Of a DNA stretch of 33,372 nucleotides, positions 1-9,182 are shown piece after piece. Source of the DNA: Candidatus Methylacidiphilales bacterium (GTDB taxonomy: Bacteria; Verrucomicrobiota; Verrucomicrobiia; Methylacidiphilales; JAAUTS01); contig JAQTNW010000039.1 of NCBI GenBank assembly GCA_028713655.1, positions 1-33,372 on the forward strand, written 5' to 3'. How positions within the stretch are numbered: the first letter of the stretch is position 1; the number at the start of each line of letters is the position of its first letter. The notes beneath the pieces are model-generated. The model ran no database searches. It was not told where the DNA came from and saw only the letters and a program-made list of their open reading frames with translations. Made by a program: the position numbers and the translations under genes.

Positions 1-1059
<1,059 letters not shown>

Positions 1060-1074
1060 CAGTCGGAGTGCGCT

Positions 1075-1905
1075 ATGTCCCGACCTATTTTATTTATTGC
1101 CTGTTTTCTTGTCATTGCGCTGGCCATTGCCGGTTTTTTTCTGCCTGACTCCATCCGGCCGAAGCTGGAAAAAATTTCCATCGAAGCGACTTCACCGGTG
1201 TGGCGGAGCCTGGATTGGATCAAGGACAAATATGTGAACATCCGCGCCGGCTTTCAAACCGCACAGGAACTCCGTTCGCAGAACCACAAGCTGACGACTG
1301 AAAATGCGGGGTTGCAGACCGAGAATGCGATTCTGAGGAGTTTGAAGGAGGAGAACGGGCGGCTGCGGGAGATGATAGGCTTTAAGGACGATTCAAATTT
1401 TCAACTCCTGCCTGCCCGGGTCATCCAGCGCGATCCTTCCAACTGGTGGAATGTGGTGATAATCAATCGTGGCTGGGAAGGCAACCCGGCCCTGGCTTCC
1501 GATCAGCCGGTTGTTTCTGCGCGCGGCGTGGTGGGCAAAACAGGGGCGGTCGGGAGATATGCCTCCCGGGTGATTTTGTTGGTGGATGAAAACTGCAAAA
1601 TTTCCGCTGTCACGGAAACCAGCCATGCCCGCGGGATTGTGGTGGGCGCCACTTCGCTCAGTGCGGGAGATCCGCTTTGCCACATCACATTTGTGGGCCG
1701 GGATTCCGAGTTTGCGGTCGGCGAACGGGTGTTTACGACGGGATTGGGGGGTGCATTTCCTCCCAATTTATTGATTGGCACGGTCAAGGAAGCGCCTCCT
1801 CTGGCGGCAGACAAAAATTTCGGCCTCTACCGCGATGGTGTGATTGAACCGACCGTTGACCTGAACAATCTTGAAGAAGTGTTCGTTGTCACGGGAGTCA
1901 AGTAA
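1075..1905 (+). CDS. mreC: Rod-shape determining protein MreC
   Basis: MreC is the periplasmic scaffold of the elongasome; it binds PBP2 and activates the RodA-PBP2 pair. The 276-residue protein shows one N-terminal membrane helix (about residues 4-23). A coiled coil at about 60-100 is rich in Glu, Leu and Asn, and a C-terminal beta-rich MreC domain follows. A GGAG Shine-Dalgarno sequence at 1065-1068 supports the ATG at 1075. The final base of its TAA is the first base of the mreD ATG, so the two are probably translationally coupled. Confidence 0.95.
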   Translation: MSRPILFIACFLVIALAIAGFFLPDSIRPKLEKISIEATSPVWRSLDWIKDKYVNIRAGFQTAQELRSQNHKLTTENAGLQTENAILRSLKEENGRLREMIGFKDDSNFQLLPARVIQRDPSNWWNVVIINRGWEGNPALASDQPVVSARGVVGKTGAVGRYASRVILLVDENCKISAVTETSHARGIVVGATSLSAGDPLCHITFVGRDSEFAVGERVFTTGLGGAFPPNLLIGTVKEAPPLAADKNFGLYRDGVIEPTVDLNNLEEVFVVTGVK

Positions 1906-2417
1906 TGCTGCGTTACACCTTTTCCCTTCTGGCGATATATCTGGCCATGCTCTTTTCGCAACGGATGATGCCAGCGGTATTTGGCCTGGACAGCTGGCTG
2001 CTGGGGCTGACTCCGGTTTTGCTTTGTTATATTGCATTGCGGGCGGGGGACCTGGCGCTGGTTTCTTTCATTATTCTCGGCGGGTTGTTGCATGACTTGG
2101 TGTTGCTGGAATATTTCGGCATGGGACCGCTTCTCTGGGCCATTGTGGTGTTTACCGTCCGGAGCCAGGAACCCTGGGTTGCGGGATCGCACTGGCTGGT
2201 TCAGATCCTGATGAATTTTGCCGCTTCGTTTTTGTACCTCTGTTGCGACCGCCTTTTTTTCCTGCTGGTGCACCAATACTGGTCCTGGGATTACAATTTG
2301 AGCATCGGGCTGCTCCAAATGTCATTGTTTAACGCATTGTTAGGCCCGCTGCTTTTCGTGGTTTTGGATTTTATTTTGGGAGGAACCGGCAGGATGCGCC
2401 GCCAGGCGGCGTTCTGA
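1905..2417 (+). CDS. mreD: Rod-shape determining membrane protein MreD
   Basis: This 170-residue, almost wholly hydrophobic protein has about five predicted membrane helices. It fits MreD, the integral-membrane partner of MreB and MreC. Sequence conservation in MreD is low, so the call rests mainly on size, topology and its place between mreC and the PBP2 gene. The start codon overlaps the mreC stop by one base. Confidence 0.88.
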   Translation: MLRYTFSLLAIYLAMLFSQRMMPAVFGLDSWLLGLTPVLLCYIALRAGDLALVSFIILGGLLHDLVLLEYFGMGPLLWAIVVFTVRSQEPWVAGSHWLVQILMNFAASFLYLCCDRLFFLLVHQYWSWDYNLSIGLLQMSLFNALLGPLLFVVLDFILGGTGRMRRQAAF

Positions 2418-2430
2418 CGGATGGTTTGCC

Positions 2431-4596
2431 ATGTTCATACGCAATCCCACCGCCAACATTGAAGTGCGCCTCCGACTGCTGATGCTCGGGGTGTTTTGCG
2501 GCATGGCTGTCCTTGTGGTGCGCCTGTACCAGGTGCAGGTCGAGGAAGGGCCCGCAAATACCGAAAAATTGCGCAGCCAGACCACGGTGGCCATCATGCT
2601 TCCGCCCGCCCGGGGCAGCATTGTGGACCGCAACGGGGTCGGCCTTGCGGAGAACAAAGCCAGCATCGATATGGACCTTAATTTGAGGGAGCTGGTGGGG
2701 ACCTATTCCCGCAGCATGCGGGGGCGCGTTGCCAAAACCACCGTCCCGGGCCATCCCAACCGGCAGATGGTCGATGTGGCCAAAATCGTCGATGCAACCA
2801 CGCACGATGTCCTGCAATTTTTGGGTTTGAACAAGGAACTTTCGCCCCGGGAGGTGCTGTTGCATTATTATCAAAAGCCCAATGTGCCGCTCCAGATCGC
2901 GCGCGATCTTGACTTCACAACTCTGTCCAAGTTTGCGGAACATAATGTCAACGTCCCCGGCTTGCAGGAACTGGCCCGCCCGGTGCGGAGCTATAATTTT
3001 GGCGCCATGGCCTCGCATCTTCTCGGTTACGTCGGCCAGATTGAGGAAACCTCGGACGCGGATTATGTTCCTGACGAAGTCGGAAAAGACGGGCTGGAAA
3101 AATCCATGGATTCCTATCTCCAGGGGATTCCCGGGGGCAAGATTTTGCTCAAAAGCAACGTGGGTTACATTTTGGGCGTGGATGCGATCAAGCAGCCGAC
3201 GGTGGGCGACACGGTCTATCTTTCCATTGACGCGCGCATCCAGCAGATCGTGGAACAGGAATTGCGGGCTGCGGGAGTCGGGCGCGGCGCCTGCGTTGTG
3301 ATGGACCCCAACAACGGCGATATTTTGGCGATGGCGTCGGTGCCGAGTTACGACCCGAATGTGTTTATTCCCAAGGTGGATTCCTCCGAGTGGAAGCGCT
3401 TGAACAGCGACGGCACCAAACCGTTGTTCAACCGCGCGCTCAACCCGTATGCCACGGGTTCCACGTTCAAGGTGATCACCGCCATGGCCGCGCTTAAGAA
3501 CAAGGACTGCAAGTTCACCCCCAACACCACGATTTATTCGCCGTCAGCGGTCTGGATTGGAAACCGCTGGTTCAAAGACTGGCCCAACAATCCGGGCGAG
3601 GGCGAAATCACCCTGAAGACGGCGCTGGCCTGGTCCACGAACACATTTTTCTATCAATTGGGTATTAGGACGAAAATCGCCTCCATCGAGGACATGGCCA
3701 GGCTTTGCGGCATGGGCCAGCCGTTGCTGGTGGATGAGGAAGGCAACAGCATGGTCAATGGGGAGGCTGCCGGCGTGGTGCCCGGCCCGGACTTGTTCAA
3801 GGCGGATTATGACCGCAAGCTCGAGGCCTGGAAAGCCAAGCGCGCCGCCGACCCGAAATACAAGGGCTCCCGTCCGTATCCCGAGATCTGGACGGATGCC
3901 CATACCGCCAACACTTCAATCGGCCAGGGGCGCGTGCTGGTGACCCCGCTCCAATTGGCCAACACAATGTGTGCCATCGCCAATGGCGGCACCGTCTATT
4001 ATCCGCGCCTGGTCACGCGGATTATATCGAACCGCGATGGCAAAAATGAATTGGTGAAGGAATATGCCACACGCAAGAAGGCGGATCTTGGAGTGGATGA
4101 GAAGGGTCTGCAGGGGCTGCGCGAGGGGTTGCGCGCCGTGGTGGATGGAGGTACAGGCAAGCGGGCGAATATTCCCGATTTTCATGTCGCGGGCAAGACC
4201 GGCACAGCGCAGTTCAAGACCTATATCAACGGCAGCTATGTCAGTGATCAGCGGACTTGGTTTAATTCCTTCGCGCCGTATGAAAAGCCGCGCTATGTTG
4301 TTACGTTGCTGGTCGAAGCCGGCGTGGCAGGGGGCGCGACCTGCGCGCCGATAGTCGGAGTGATTTATCACCGGCTCGCCGAAATGGAAAAGGGTTCAGC
4401 CGTTGACATGGTTTATTTGACGCCTTCGGTCGGGCATTATCAGGGGGTGACAGCGGTCCTGCCGACAACGCCTGGAGGCGAGCCTCCCCAGCAGGAACAA
4501 ACGCCTGACATGTCGCAGCCGATGGACACCCCGGTTGAAAACGCCGATGGAGAATCGCAATCGGTCCAGAAAATTATGCGTGACCGCCACCGATGA
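2431..4596 (+). CDS. mrdA: Penicillin-binding protein 2 (elongasome transpeptidase)
   Basis: PBP2 is the class B penicillin-binding protein that cross-links new side-wall peptidoglycan with RodA as its glycosyltransferase partner. The 721-residue protein has one membrane helix at about 9-30, a pedestal/dimerisation domain and a C-terminal transpeptidase domain. The three active-site motifs are present: S344-T-F-K347 with the acyl-enzyme serine, S402-T-N404, and K589-T-G-T. A hydrophilic tail rich in Pro, Gln and Thr follows the domain. The gene begins 13 bases after mreD and ends 10 bases before the rodA start chosen here. Confidence 0.96.
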   Translation: MFIRNPTANIEVRLRLLMLGVFCGMAVLVVRLYQVQVEEGPANTEKLRSQTTVAIMLPPARGSIVDRNGVGLAENKASIDMDLNLRELVGTYSRSMRGRVAKTTVPGHPNRQMVDVAKIVDATTHDVLQFLGLNKELSPREVLLHYYQKPNVPLQIARDLDFTTLSKFAEHNVNVPGLQELARPVRSYNFGAMASHLLGYVGQIEETSDADYVPDEVGKDGLEKSMDSYLQGIPGGKILLKSNVGYILGVDAIKQPTVGDTVYLSIDARIQQIVEQELRAAGVGRGACVVMDPNNGDILAMASVPSYDPNVFIPKVDSSEWKRLNSDGTKPLFNRALNPYATGSTFKVITAMAALKNKDCKFTPNTTIYSPSAVWIGNRWFKDWPNNPGEGEITLKTALAWSTNTFFYQLGIRTKIASIEDMARLCGMGQPLLVDEEGNSMVNGEAAGVVPGPDLFKADYDRKLEAWKAKRAADPKYKGSRPYPEIWTDAHTANTSIGQGRVLVTPLQLANTMCAIANGGTVYYPRLVTRIISNRDGKNELVKEYATRKKADLGVDEKGLQGLREGLRAVVDGGTGKRANIPDFHVAGKTGTAQFKTYINGSYVSDQRTWFNSFAPYEKPRYVVTLLVEAGVAGGATCAPIVGVIYHRLAEMEKGSAVDMVYLTPSVGHYQGVTAVLPTTPGGEPPQQEQTPDMSQPMDTPVENADGESQSVQKIMRDRHR

Positions 4597-4606
4597 CTTT
4601 TTAGCC

Positions 4607-5917
4607 ATGAATATCCTTCAAAAATTATTGAGAATGAACTGGTACCTGTTTGTCCTGATGCTGGGGCTGGCGGTGGCGGGTGTCTTTTTTATCAGGAGCG
4701 CCACCAACCAATCCGACGCGGCGGAAATGCAGGTCGCGGCCGGGCAACAGCGGATGTGGCTGATCGTCGGCCTGGTTCTGTTTTTTGTGGTTTCCCTGAC
4801 AAATTACGAGTTTATCCTCCGGATCGGGCCCTTGATTTACGCGGCCTCGCTGTTGCTGCTGGTTGCCGTGCTGTTCATCGGCCATGAGGTCAATGGCGCT
4901 AAAAGTTGGATCCGTTTTGCCGGTGTTGGGATTCAGCCGATTGAATTCAGCAAGGTGGCTTATGTCATCGGCCTGAGCTGGCTTTTGCTCAGCATGAGCG
5001 AGCATGTCAAAAAGCTCTGGTTTTTAATCGGGGCGGTTGGCGTGACGGCCTGCCTGCCGATTCTTCTTATCATGCGGCAGCCGGATCTTGGCGGGGCGGC
5101 TGTATTTATGCCGATCACGTTTTGCCTTTTGTGGGTGGGCGGGGCCAGCAAGCGTTATCTTATGATCCCGGTATTGGCGGCTGTGTTTGGAGGATTGTTC
5201 GGCTACCTTGTGATTTACAAGGCGCAATGGGACGGGACGCTGCAGGGGTTGCCAAAGGCGACGGTCGATGCCGTGTTCCTGCCGTTCCATAAAAAGGACA
5301 AACCCGACGACGCGGTGCCCAAAGCGCCCTTCGTTCCGCTTTCCACGAAGAAACCGGAGAAAGGCGAGCCGGAACCAACGGAAAGCAAGGAGAAGGTTCT
5401 TTTGAAGTCCTATCAACTCAATAGAATTAAAACATTCTTCAACCCGGATCTGGATCCTCTGGGCGCTGCATGGACGATCCGCCAGTCCCTCATTGCGATC
5501 GGATCGGGCGGGCTCAAAGGCAAGGGATATCTCAAGGGCGACCAAAACATCTACGGCTTCCTGCCCAAAAACATCGCCTACAACGATTTTATCTTTTCAG
5601 TCATTGGGGAGGAGTGCGGTTTTGTCGGAAGTTCGATCTTTGTGATTTGCGAAGGCCTGCTGATCATGGGTATGCTGTCGGTGGCCTCGCGCTCGAAGGA
5701 CATGGGCGGGGCGCTGCTGGCCGCGGGCATGGCCGGAATGTTTTTTGCCCATTATTTTGAAAATGTTGGTATGACAATCAAGGTGTTGCCCATTACGGGG
5801 ATTCCCCTGCCATTCACCAGTTACGGGGGTTCGTTCCTCGTGGCCTGCATGATCGGAATGGGCCTGGTGCAAAGCGTGTGGATCCACCGCCGCGACTATT
5901 ATGAAAAGCAATTTTAA
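4607..5917 (+). CDS. rodA: SEDS peptidoglycan glycosyltransferase RodA
   Basis: RodA polymerises lipid II into glycan strands for side-wall growth and works with PBP2. I chose the ATG at 4607 (436 residues) because the upstream in-frame ATG at 4535 lies inside mrdA and would add a hydrophilic leader not typical of the family. About ten membrane helices are visible. The region around D283 in DPLGAAW, followed by QSLIAIGSGGLKGKG and later DFIFSVIGEE, matches the catalytic extracytoplasmic loop and conserved core of SEDS enzymes. An unusual charged stretch of about 35 residues, rich in Lys, Pro and Glu (roughly 227-262), sits just before the catalytic region. Confidence 0.95.
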   Translation: MNILQKLLRMNWYLFVLMLGLAVAGVFFIRSATNQSDAAEMQVAAGQQRMWLIVGLVLFFVVSLTNYEFILRIGPLIYAASLLLLVAVLFIGHEVNGAKSWIRFAGVGIQPIEFSKVAYVIGLSWLLLSMSEHVKKLWFLIGAVGVTACLPILLIMRQPDLGGAAVFMPITFCLLWVGGASKRYLMIPVLAAVFGGLFGYLVIYKAQWDGTLQGLPKATVDAVFLPFHKKDKPDDAVPKAPFVPLSTKKPEKGEPEPTESKEKVLLKSYQLNRIKTFFNPDLDPLGAAWTIRQSLIAIGSGGLKGKGYLKGDQNIYGFLPKNIAYNDFIFSVIGEECGFVGSSIFVICEGLLIMGMLSVASRSKDMGGALLAAGMAGMFFAHYFENVGMTIKVLPITGIPLPFTSYGGSFLVACMIGMGLVQSVWIHRRDYYEKQF

Positions 5918-5932
5918 CAGAAAGAGGCATAT

Positions 5933-7504
5933 ATGATACTGGACAAAATCAGAGGGTTTTTGGGATTGAAAAAGAAAAGCGAGCAAAAGGAAATCATCAT
6001 CAATATCGAACCGCTGGAGCGCCGTGTGGCGTTGCTGGAAGGCGGAGTTCTGGAGGAATTCTCCATCGAACGCGACAGCGACCGGAGCATTTCCGGGAAC
6101 ATCTACAAAGGGAAGGTGCATAACGTTGAGCCGGCGCTCAAGGCGCTTTTCGTCGAGATCGGGGTCGATAAGAACGCCTTCCTTCACTACTGGGACGCCA
6201 TGCCTGCCGCGCTGGATTCCGGGGTGGAAAAGATCGACCGCGGAGGCAAGTCGAATAAAGGCAGGAAGCTGACGCATAACGACATTCCGAAGCTATACCC
6301 GCCGGGCGCCGACATCATTGTGCAGGTGACCAAGGGCCCCATTGGGACCAAGGGCGCACGCATTACGACTAACATCTCCATGGCGGGGCGTTACCTGGTG
6401 CTCATGCCCTACAGCGATCAATTCGGCATTTCCCGGAAAATCGAGGACCCCAAGGAACGGCAGCGTCTCCGCAAGATCCTGTTTGAGCTGGATGTGCCGG
6501 ACGGCATGGGGGTGATCCTGCGCACCGCGGGCGATGGAATGAAGGCCCGCTTTTTTGTGCGCGATCTGGCCCTGTTGCTCGAGCGCTGGCAGAATATTTC
6601 CCAGAATATCGACAGCATCAAGGCGCCTGCGTTGCTGCTGGCCGAGCCGGACATTGTCGAGCGCACGGTGCGCGACTTTTTGACCGATGACGTGGACCGG
6701 ATTGTGGCCGATGACGAGGATACTGCGAACCGGATCAAAACGCTGGTGCGGGCGATTTCCAAGCGTTCGGAACGGAAGGTGATTTATCATCATGAGCCGC
6801 TTCCTGTTTTTGAAAAATACCAGGTCAACAAACAGATCGAGAACGCCTTCCGCCGGCTTGTCTGGCTGAAGTCGGGCGCCTATCTGGTGATTGATGAGAC
6901 CGAGGCGCTGGTGGCCATCGATGTGAACACCGGCCGCAACAAGGGCGGGGACGACACCGAGAACACCATTTTCAACACCAATATCGAGGCTGCGGACGAA
7001 GCCGCCCGGCAACTTCGTCTGCGAAATATCGGCGGGCTGATCATCGTCGATTTCATCGATATGAAGTCGCGCAAAGACCAGCACGAAGTGGTGCGGCATT
7101 TCAAGGAATGCCTGAAGCGGGACAAGGCCAAGACGCATGTGCTCCCGATTTCGCCGCTCGGCATCCTGGAAATGACCCGTCAGCGCGTGCAGGAGAGCAT
7201 CAGCCGTTCGGTCTATATGGAATGCCCCGCGTGCAAGGGCAAGGGAATGGTCAAGACACCGGAGACCATGAGTGTTGAAATCCAGCGAGAAATCGGGCGT
7301 TTGCTGGCCAAATACCCGGACGTGCATGAGTTGAAAGTCACCGTCCATCCGAAGGTTCTGGAACGCCTGCGCTCGGAAGATGAAGAGCTGCTTGTCGATT
7401 TGGAGCGGAAATACGCCGGGCGCCTGACATTCAAGAGCGACCACAATTTCCATTTCGAGGAATTCACCGTGCTGAACAATCTGACCGGAGAAGAGCTGAA
7501 GTAA
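5933..7504 (+). CDS. rng: Ribonuclease G/E family protein
   Basis: RNase G and RNase E are single-strand endoribonucleases that process rRNA and tRNA and start mRNA decay. The 523-residue protein is RNase-G sized, without the long RNase E scaffold tail. It has an N-terminal S1-like RNA-binding region starting near SGNIYKGKVHNVEPALKALF. The DNase-I-like catalytic domain has metal-binding acidic residues D330 (AIDVNTGRN) and D373 (VDFIDM). The zinc-link C431-P-A-C434 motif tetramerises this family. The ATG at 5933 follows an AGAGG sequence and lies 15 bases after rodA, so it is probably the last gene of the mre operon. Confidence 0.95.
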   Translation: MILDKIRGFLGLKKKSEQKEIIINIEPLERRVALLEGGVLEEFSIERDSDRSISGNIYKGKVHNVEPALKALFVEIGVDKNAFLHYWDAMPAALDSGVEKIDRGGKSNKGRKLTHNDIPKLYPPGADIIVQVTKGPIGTKGARITTNISMAGRYLVLMPYSDQFGISRKIEDPKERQRLRKILFELDVPDGMGVILRTAGDGMKARFFVRDLALLLERWQNISQNIDSIKAPALLLAEPDIVERTVRDFLTDDVDRIVADDEDTANRIKTLVRAISKRSERKVIYHHEPLPVFEKYQVNKQIENAFRRLVWLKSGAYLVIDETEALVAIDVNTGRNKGGDDTENTIFNTNIEAADEAARQLRLRNIGGLIIVDFIDMKSRKDQHEVVRHFKECLKRDKAKTHVLPISPLGILEMTRQRVQESISRSVYMECPACKGKGMVKTPETMSVEIQREIGRLLAKYPDVHELKVTVHPKVLERLRSEDEELLVDLERKYAGRLTFKSDHNFHFEEFTVLNNLTGEELK

Positions 7505-7626
7505 ATGGGGTTCTCCCGCCTGTGCAGAAGGCTTAACCTGCATATTTCATACTCATTTCAATGGTCAACCTGTTAGCGCCGGGACGTAACAGCGGAAAGA
7601 TACGTACTGGGCATATGCAGGTTATT

Positions 7627-7697
7627 GCAAAACCGCCTCCAAATAAGGCAGTTCCAATTCAAAAATCAAAACAAAATACCCATTCAGGCGGTTTTGC
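7627..7697. repeat. Perfect 12 bp inverted repeat with 47-base loop
   Basis: GCAAAACCGCCT at 7627-7638 is matched exactly by its reverse complement AGGCGGTTTTGC at 7686-7697. It lies 120 bases after the rng stop. The loop is long and no T-run follows, so it is not a standard intrinsic terminator. Confidence 0.75.
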
Positions 7698-7700
7698 TTG

Positions 7701-7792
7701 TAACCCGGATGTTCCTGCACCCCAGTTCCTGCCACACTTTGGAGCAGGACACTTTGCTGAGGTTTTCAGAAGCGTGTGAAACATCCGGGTTA
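7701..7792. repeat. Perfect 13 bp inverted repeat
   Basis: TAACCCGGATGTT at 7701-7713 has its exact reverse complement AACATCCGGGTTA at 7780-7792. It adjoins the preceding inverted repeat. The 66-base interior contains a smaller CCTGC/GCAGG pair. This could be a remnant of a short non-coding mobile element or a structured RNA. Confidence 0.7.
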
Positions 7793-7803
7793 AAACTCAG
7801 ATT

Positions 7804-7834
7804 GAACCGCAGATAAACGCGGATTGACGCAGAT
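7804..7834 (+). repeat. Degenerate 'gaaccacggat' family dispersed repeat
   Basis: The text GAACCGCAGATAAACGCGG and the next dozen bases are built from imperfect ~10 base units of the form (a)ac(g)cggat. Related units occur at 28951-28971, 30035-30144, about 30249-30266 and about 30772-30790, always between genes. Confidence 0.6.
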
Positions 7835-7898
7835 GAGAGAAGCGGGTTCAGATGCTTGCTGAGCGGATTCTGTTATCGAGCTTGACAGGGTAAAAGTG

Positions 7899-8174
7899 AT
7901 GGTGTTGCATGATGGTATGGCTACCATGACGCATAGGACAACCTTCGCTTTAGACCAAGCTACGGCATCGCGCCTCAAGCGTCTGGCTGCGCGTTGGCAA
8001 GTGTCTCAGGCTGAGGTTGTTCGACGTTCTCTGGAACGAGCCGAGCACACCCAGGTTGCCTCTCCAGACAATGAGAAGCGAATCGACGCAGCCCGGCGTC
8101 TTCGCGAGAGTCTTCAAAAGCGCAATATTGATGTGGAAGCCTGGATTCAAACTGCCAGAGACTCCCGCCGCTAA
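7899..8174 (+). CDS. Ribbon-helix-helix (CopG/Arc-type) antitoxin
   Basis: This small DNA-binding protein probably neutralises the PIN toxin encoded next to it and represses their shared promoter. The part beginning MTHRTTFALDQATASRLKRL fits a ribbon-helix-helix fold: a short beta strand (TTFALD) then two helices (ATASRLKRLAARW, SQAEVVRRSLERAE). The C-terminal part is charged and would wrap the toxin. Start codons at 7896 (GTG), 7899, 7917 and 7926 are all in frame. I chose 7899 because an AGGG sequence lies at a proper distance upstream, but the fold itself begins near 7926. The gene stops 6 bases before the toxin start. Confidence 0.82.
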   Translation: MVLHDGMATMTHRTTFALDQATASRLKRLAARWQVSQAEVVRRSLERAEHTQVASPDNEKRIDAARRLRESLQKRNIDVEAWIQTARDSRR

Positions 8175-8180
8175 ACCTTC

Positions 8181-8564
8181 ATGCCTGCAGAGATTCACCT
8201 GGATACCAATTTCCTGATCTACTACATCGGCGGTGGAGATGATGCAGTAGTCAGAAAGGTTGAGGGGTGGTTGACCGAGGGGCGGGCCATTTATGCCAGC
8301 GCAATGGCTTGGGCCGAGTTTCAATGCGGTCCGTTGACGCCACAAGAACATTCGGTTGCCCTCGATCTGATCCATTCCGTACTGCCCGTCACCGTTGAGA
8401 CGGCAACGGAAGCCGGGAGGATATTTCAGGAGACAGGCCGACGCTCCCGCTCACTCGCGGATTGTATTATCGCCGCAACTGCCATTCGGAACAGCGCACG
8501 TTTGGCCACCAGTAACCGCGCTGACTTCGAGCCCTTCCTTCAGCATGGGCTGAAGCTGGTTTAG
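8181..8564 (+). CDS. PIN-domain toxin (VapC-like ribonuclease)
   Basis: VapC-type PIN proteins are magnesium-dependent ribonucleases that stop translation when freed from the antitoxin. The 127-residue protein has the expected acidic residues: D8 in LDTNFL, E46 in AWAEF, D94 in LADCIIAATA and N112/D115 near TSNRADF. It begins 6 bases after the RHH antitoxin gene, which gives the usual antitoxin-first order. The target RNA cannot be read from the sequence. Confidence 0.9.
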   Translation: MPAEIHLDTNFLIYYIGGGDDAVVRKVEGWLTEGRAIYASAMAWAEFQCGPLTPQEHSVALDLIHSVLPVTVETATEAGRIFQETGRRSRSLADCIIAATAIRNSARLATSNRADFEPFLQHGLKLV

Positions 8565-8647
8565 GAAAAGCAAGGCAACACTGTCTGCGCCAATGTGTGG
8601 GGGAAAGTGTGCTTGCAGAAGATAGGGGTGTGCGCTAAAAAGAGCGT

Positions 8648-8920
8648 ATGAAGACTCTGACAATCACCGAAGGGCGCGGTCGGCTCGGGTACTGGCTCAA
8701 AAAAGCGGTGAGCGGGGAAGACATTGGTTTTATGTTCGAAGGCAGGATTGTGGCCCTGCGTCCGGTGGAAGTGGTTTCGACGGATTACGCGCTTCAGGAA
8801 TATGGGTTGTCGCCCGGCGAAATGGCCGCAGCGGAAAAGCGAATCAGCGCGGAACTCAAGACTGCGCGAAAGCGCGGCGAAGTGACATCGTTCACTGGAA
8901 ATAAAAATGATTTCCATTGA
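8648..8920 (+). CDS. Phd/YefM-like antitoxin
   Basis: The 90-residue protein begins MKTLTITEGRGRLGYWLKKA and continues with a GEDIGFMFEGRIVALRPV segment. This is the N-terminal pattern of the Phd/YefM antitoxin family: strand, helix, then a hairpin with 'G..VA.L.P'. The C-terminal half is helical and charged and would bind the toxin. It overlaps the downstream toxin gene by 14 bases, which supports pairing and co-translation. Conservation to typical Phd proteins is moderate, so the family call is probable rather than certain. Confidence 0.75.
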   Translation: MKTLTITEGRGRLGYWLKKAVSGEDIGFMFEGRIVALRPVEVVSTDYALQEYGLSPGEMAAAEKRISAELKTARKRGEVTSFTGNKNDFH

Positions 8921-9182
8921 GCTGTCCAAACGGTTCAAAAAAATTGTCAGGGAAGCCCGGCGTGAAGAAGAAGTGTCCGGAACGTTAAGGCTGTTGCGGG
9001 ACGGGTTTGGACAGCCGCATGCCCATAGCGGACTGGGAATCCGAAAGCTGGGTAAACATCTTTACGAGTGCCTCACGGGTCTGGAGTGGCGGCTTGTTTT
9101 TACAGCGAGCAAGGGCGTGCTGGTGTTTGATTTTGCAGGCGACCACGACGGGGTGCAAAATTATCTTCGCGGCAAACGCTAG
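8907..9182 (+). CDS. RelE/ParE-superfamily toxin
   Basis: The 91-residue protein fits the compact RelE/ParE fold: an N-terminal helix pair (SKRFKKIVREARREEE), then strands with Arg-rich edges (GIRKLGKHLYECLTG, EWRLVFTASKGVLVFDFAGDHD). Whether it cuts mRNA (RelE) or attacks gyrase (ParE) cannot be told. It starts inside the antitoxin gene. Its TAG stop shares the palindrome CTAG at 9179-9182 with the stop of the convergent malic enzyme gene, so the two genes overlap by four bases tail to tail. Confidence 0.72.
   Translation: MISIELSKRFKKIVREARREEEVSGTLRLLRDGFGQPHAHSGLGIRKLGKHLYECLTGLEWRLVFTASKGVLVFDFAGDHDGVQNYLRGKR

Larger units (their letters stand above)
7505..7898. other. Gene-free, repeat-bearing spacer between rng and the toxin-antitoxin pair
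   Basis: No convincing gene lies here; the short open frames have no family signature. The stretch holds two perfect inverted repeats with long loops (7627-7697 and 7701-7792) and a 'gaaccgcagat' type dispersed repeat at 7804-7834, listed separately. It ends with the RHH antitoxin's probable Shine-Dalgarno (AGGG, 7887-7890). Confidence 0.7.

Noticed and set aside
6293-7543. Minus-strand 416-codon open frame over rng
   Set aside because: It is antisense to RNase G, which shows catalytic and zinc-link motifs; no motif is seen in the antisense product.
7627-7697. Intrinsic terminator for the mre-rng operon
   Set aside because: The 47-base loop and absence of a T-run make it unlike a Rho-independent terminator; it is listed as an inverted repeat instead.
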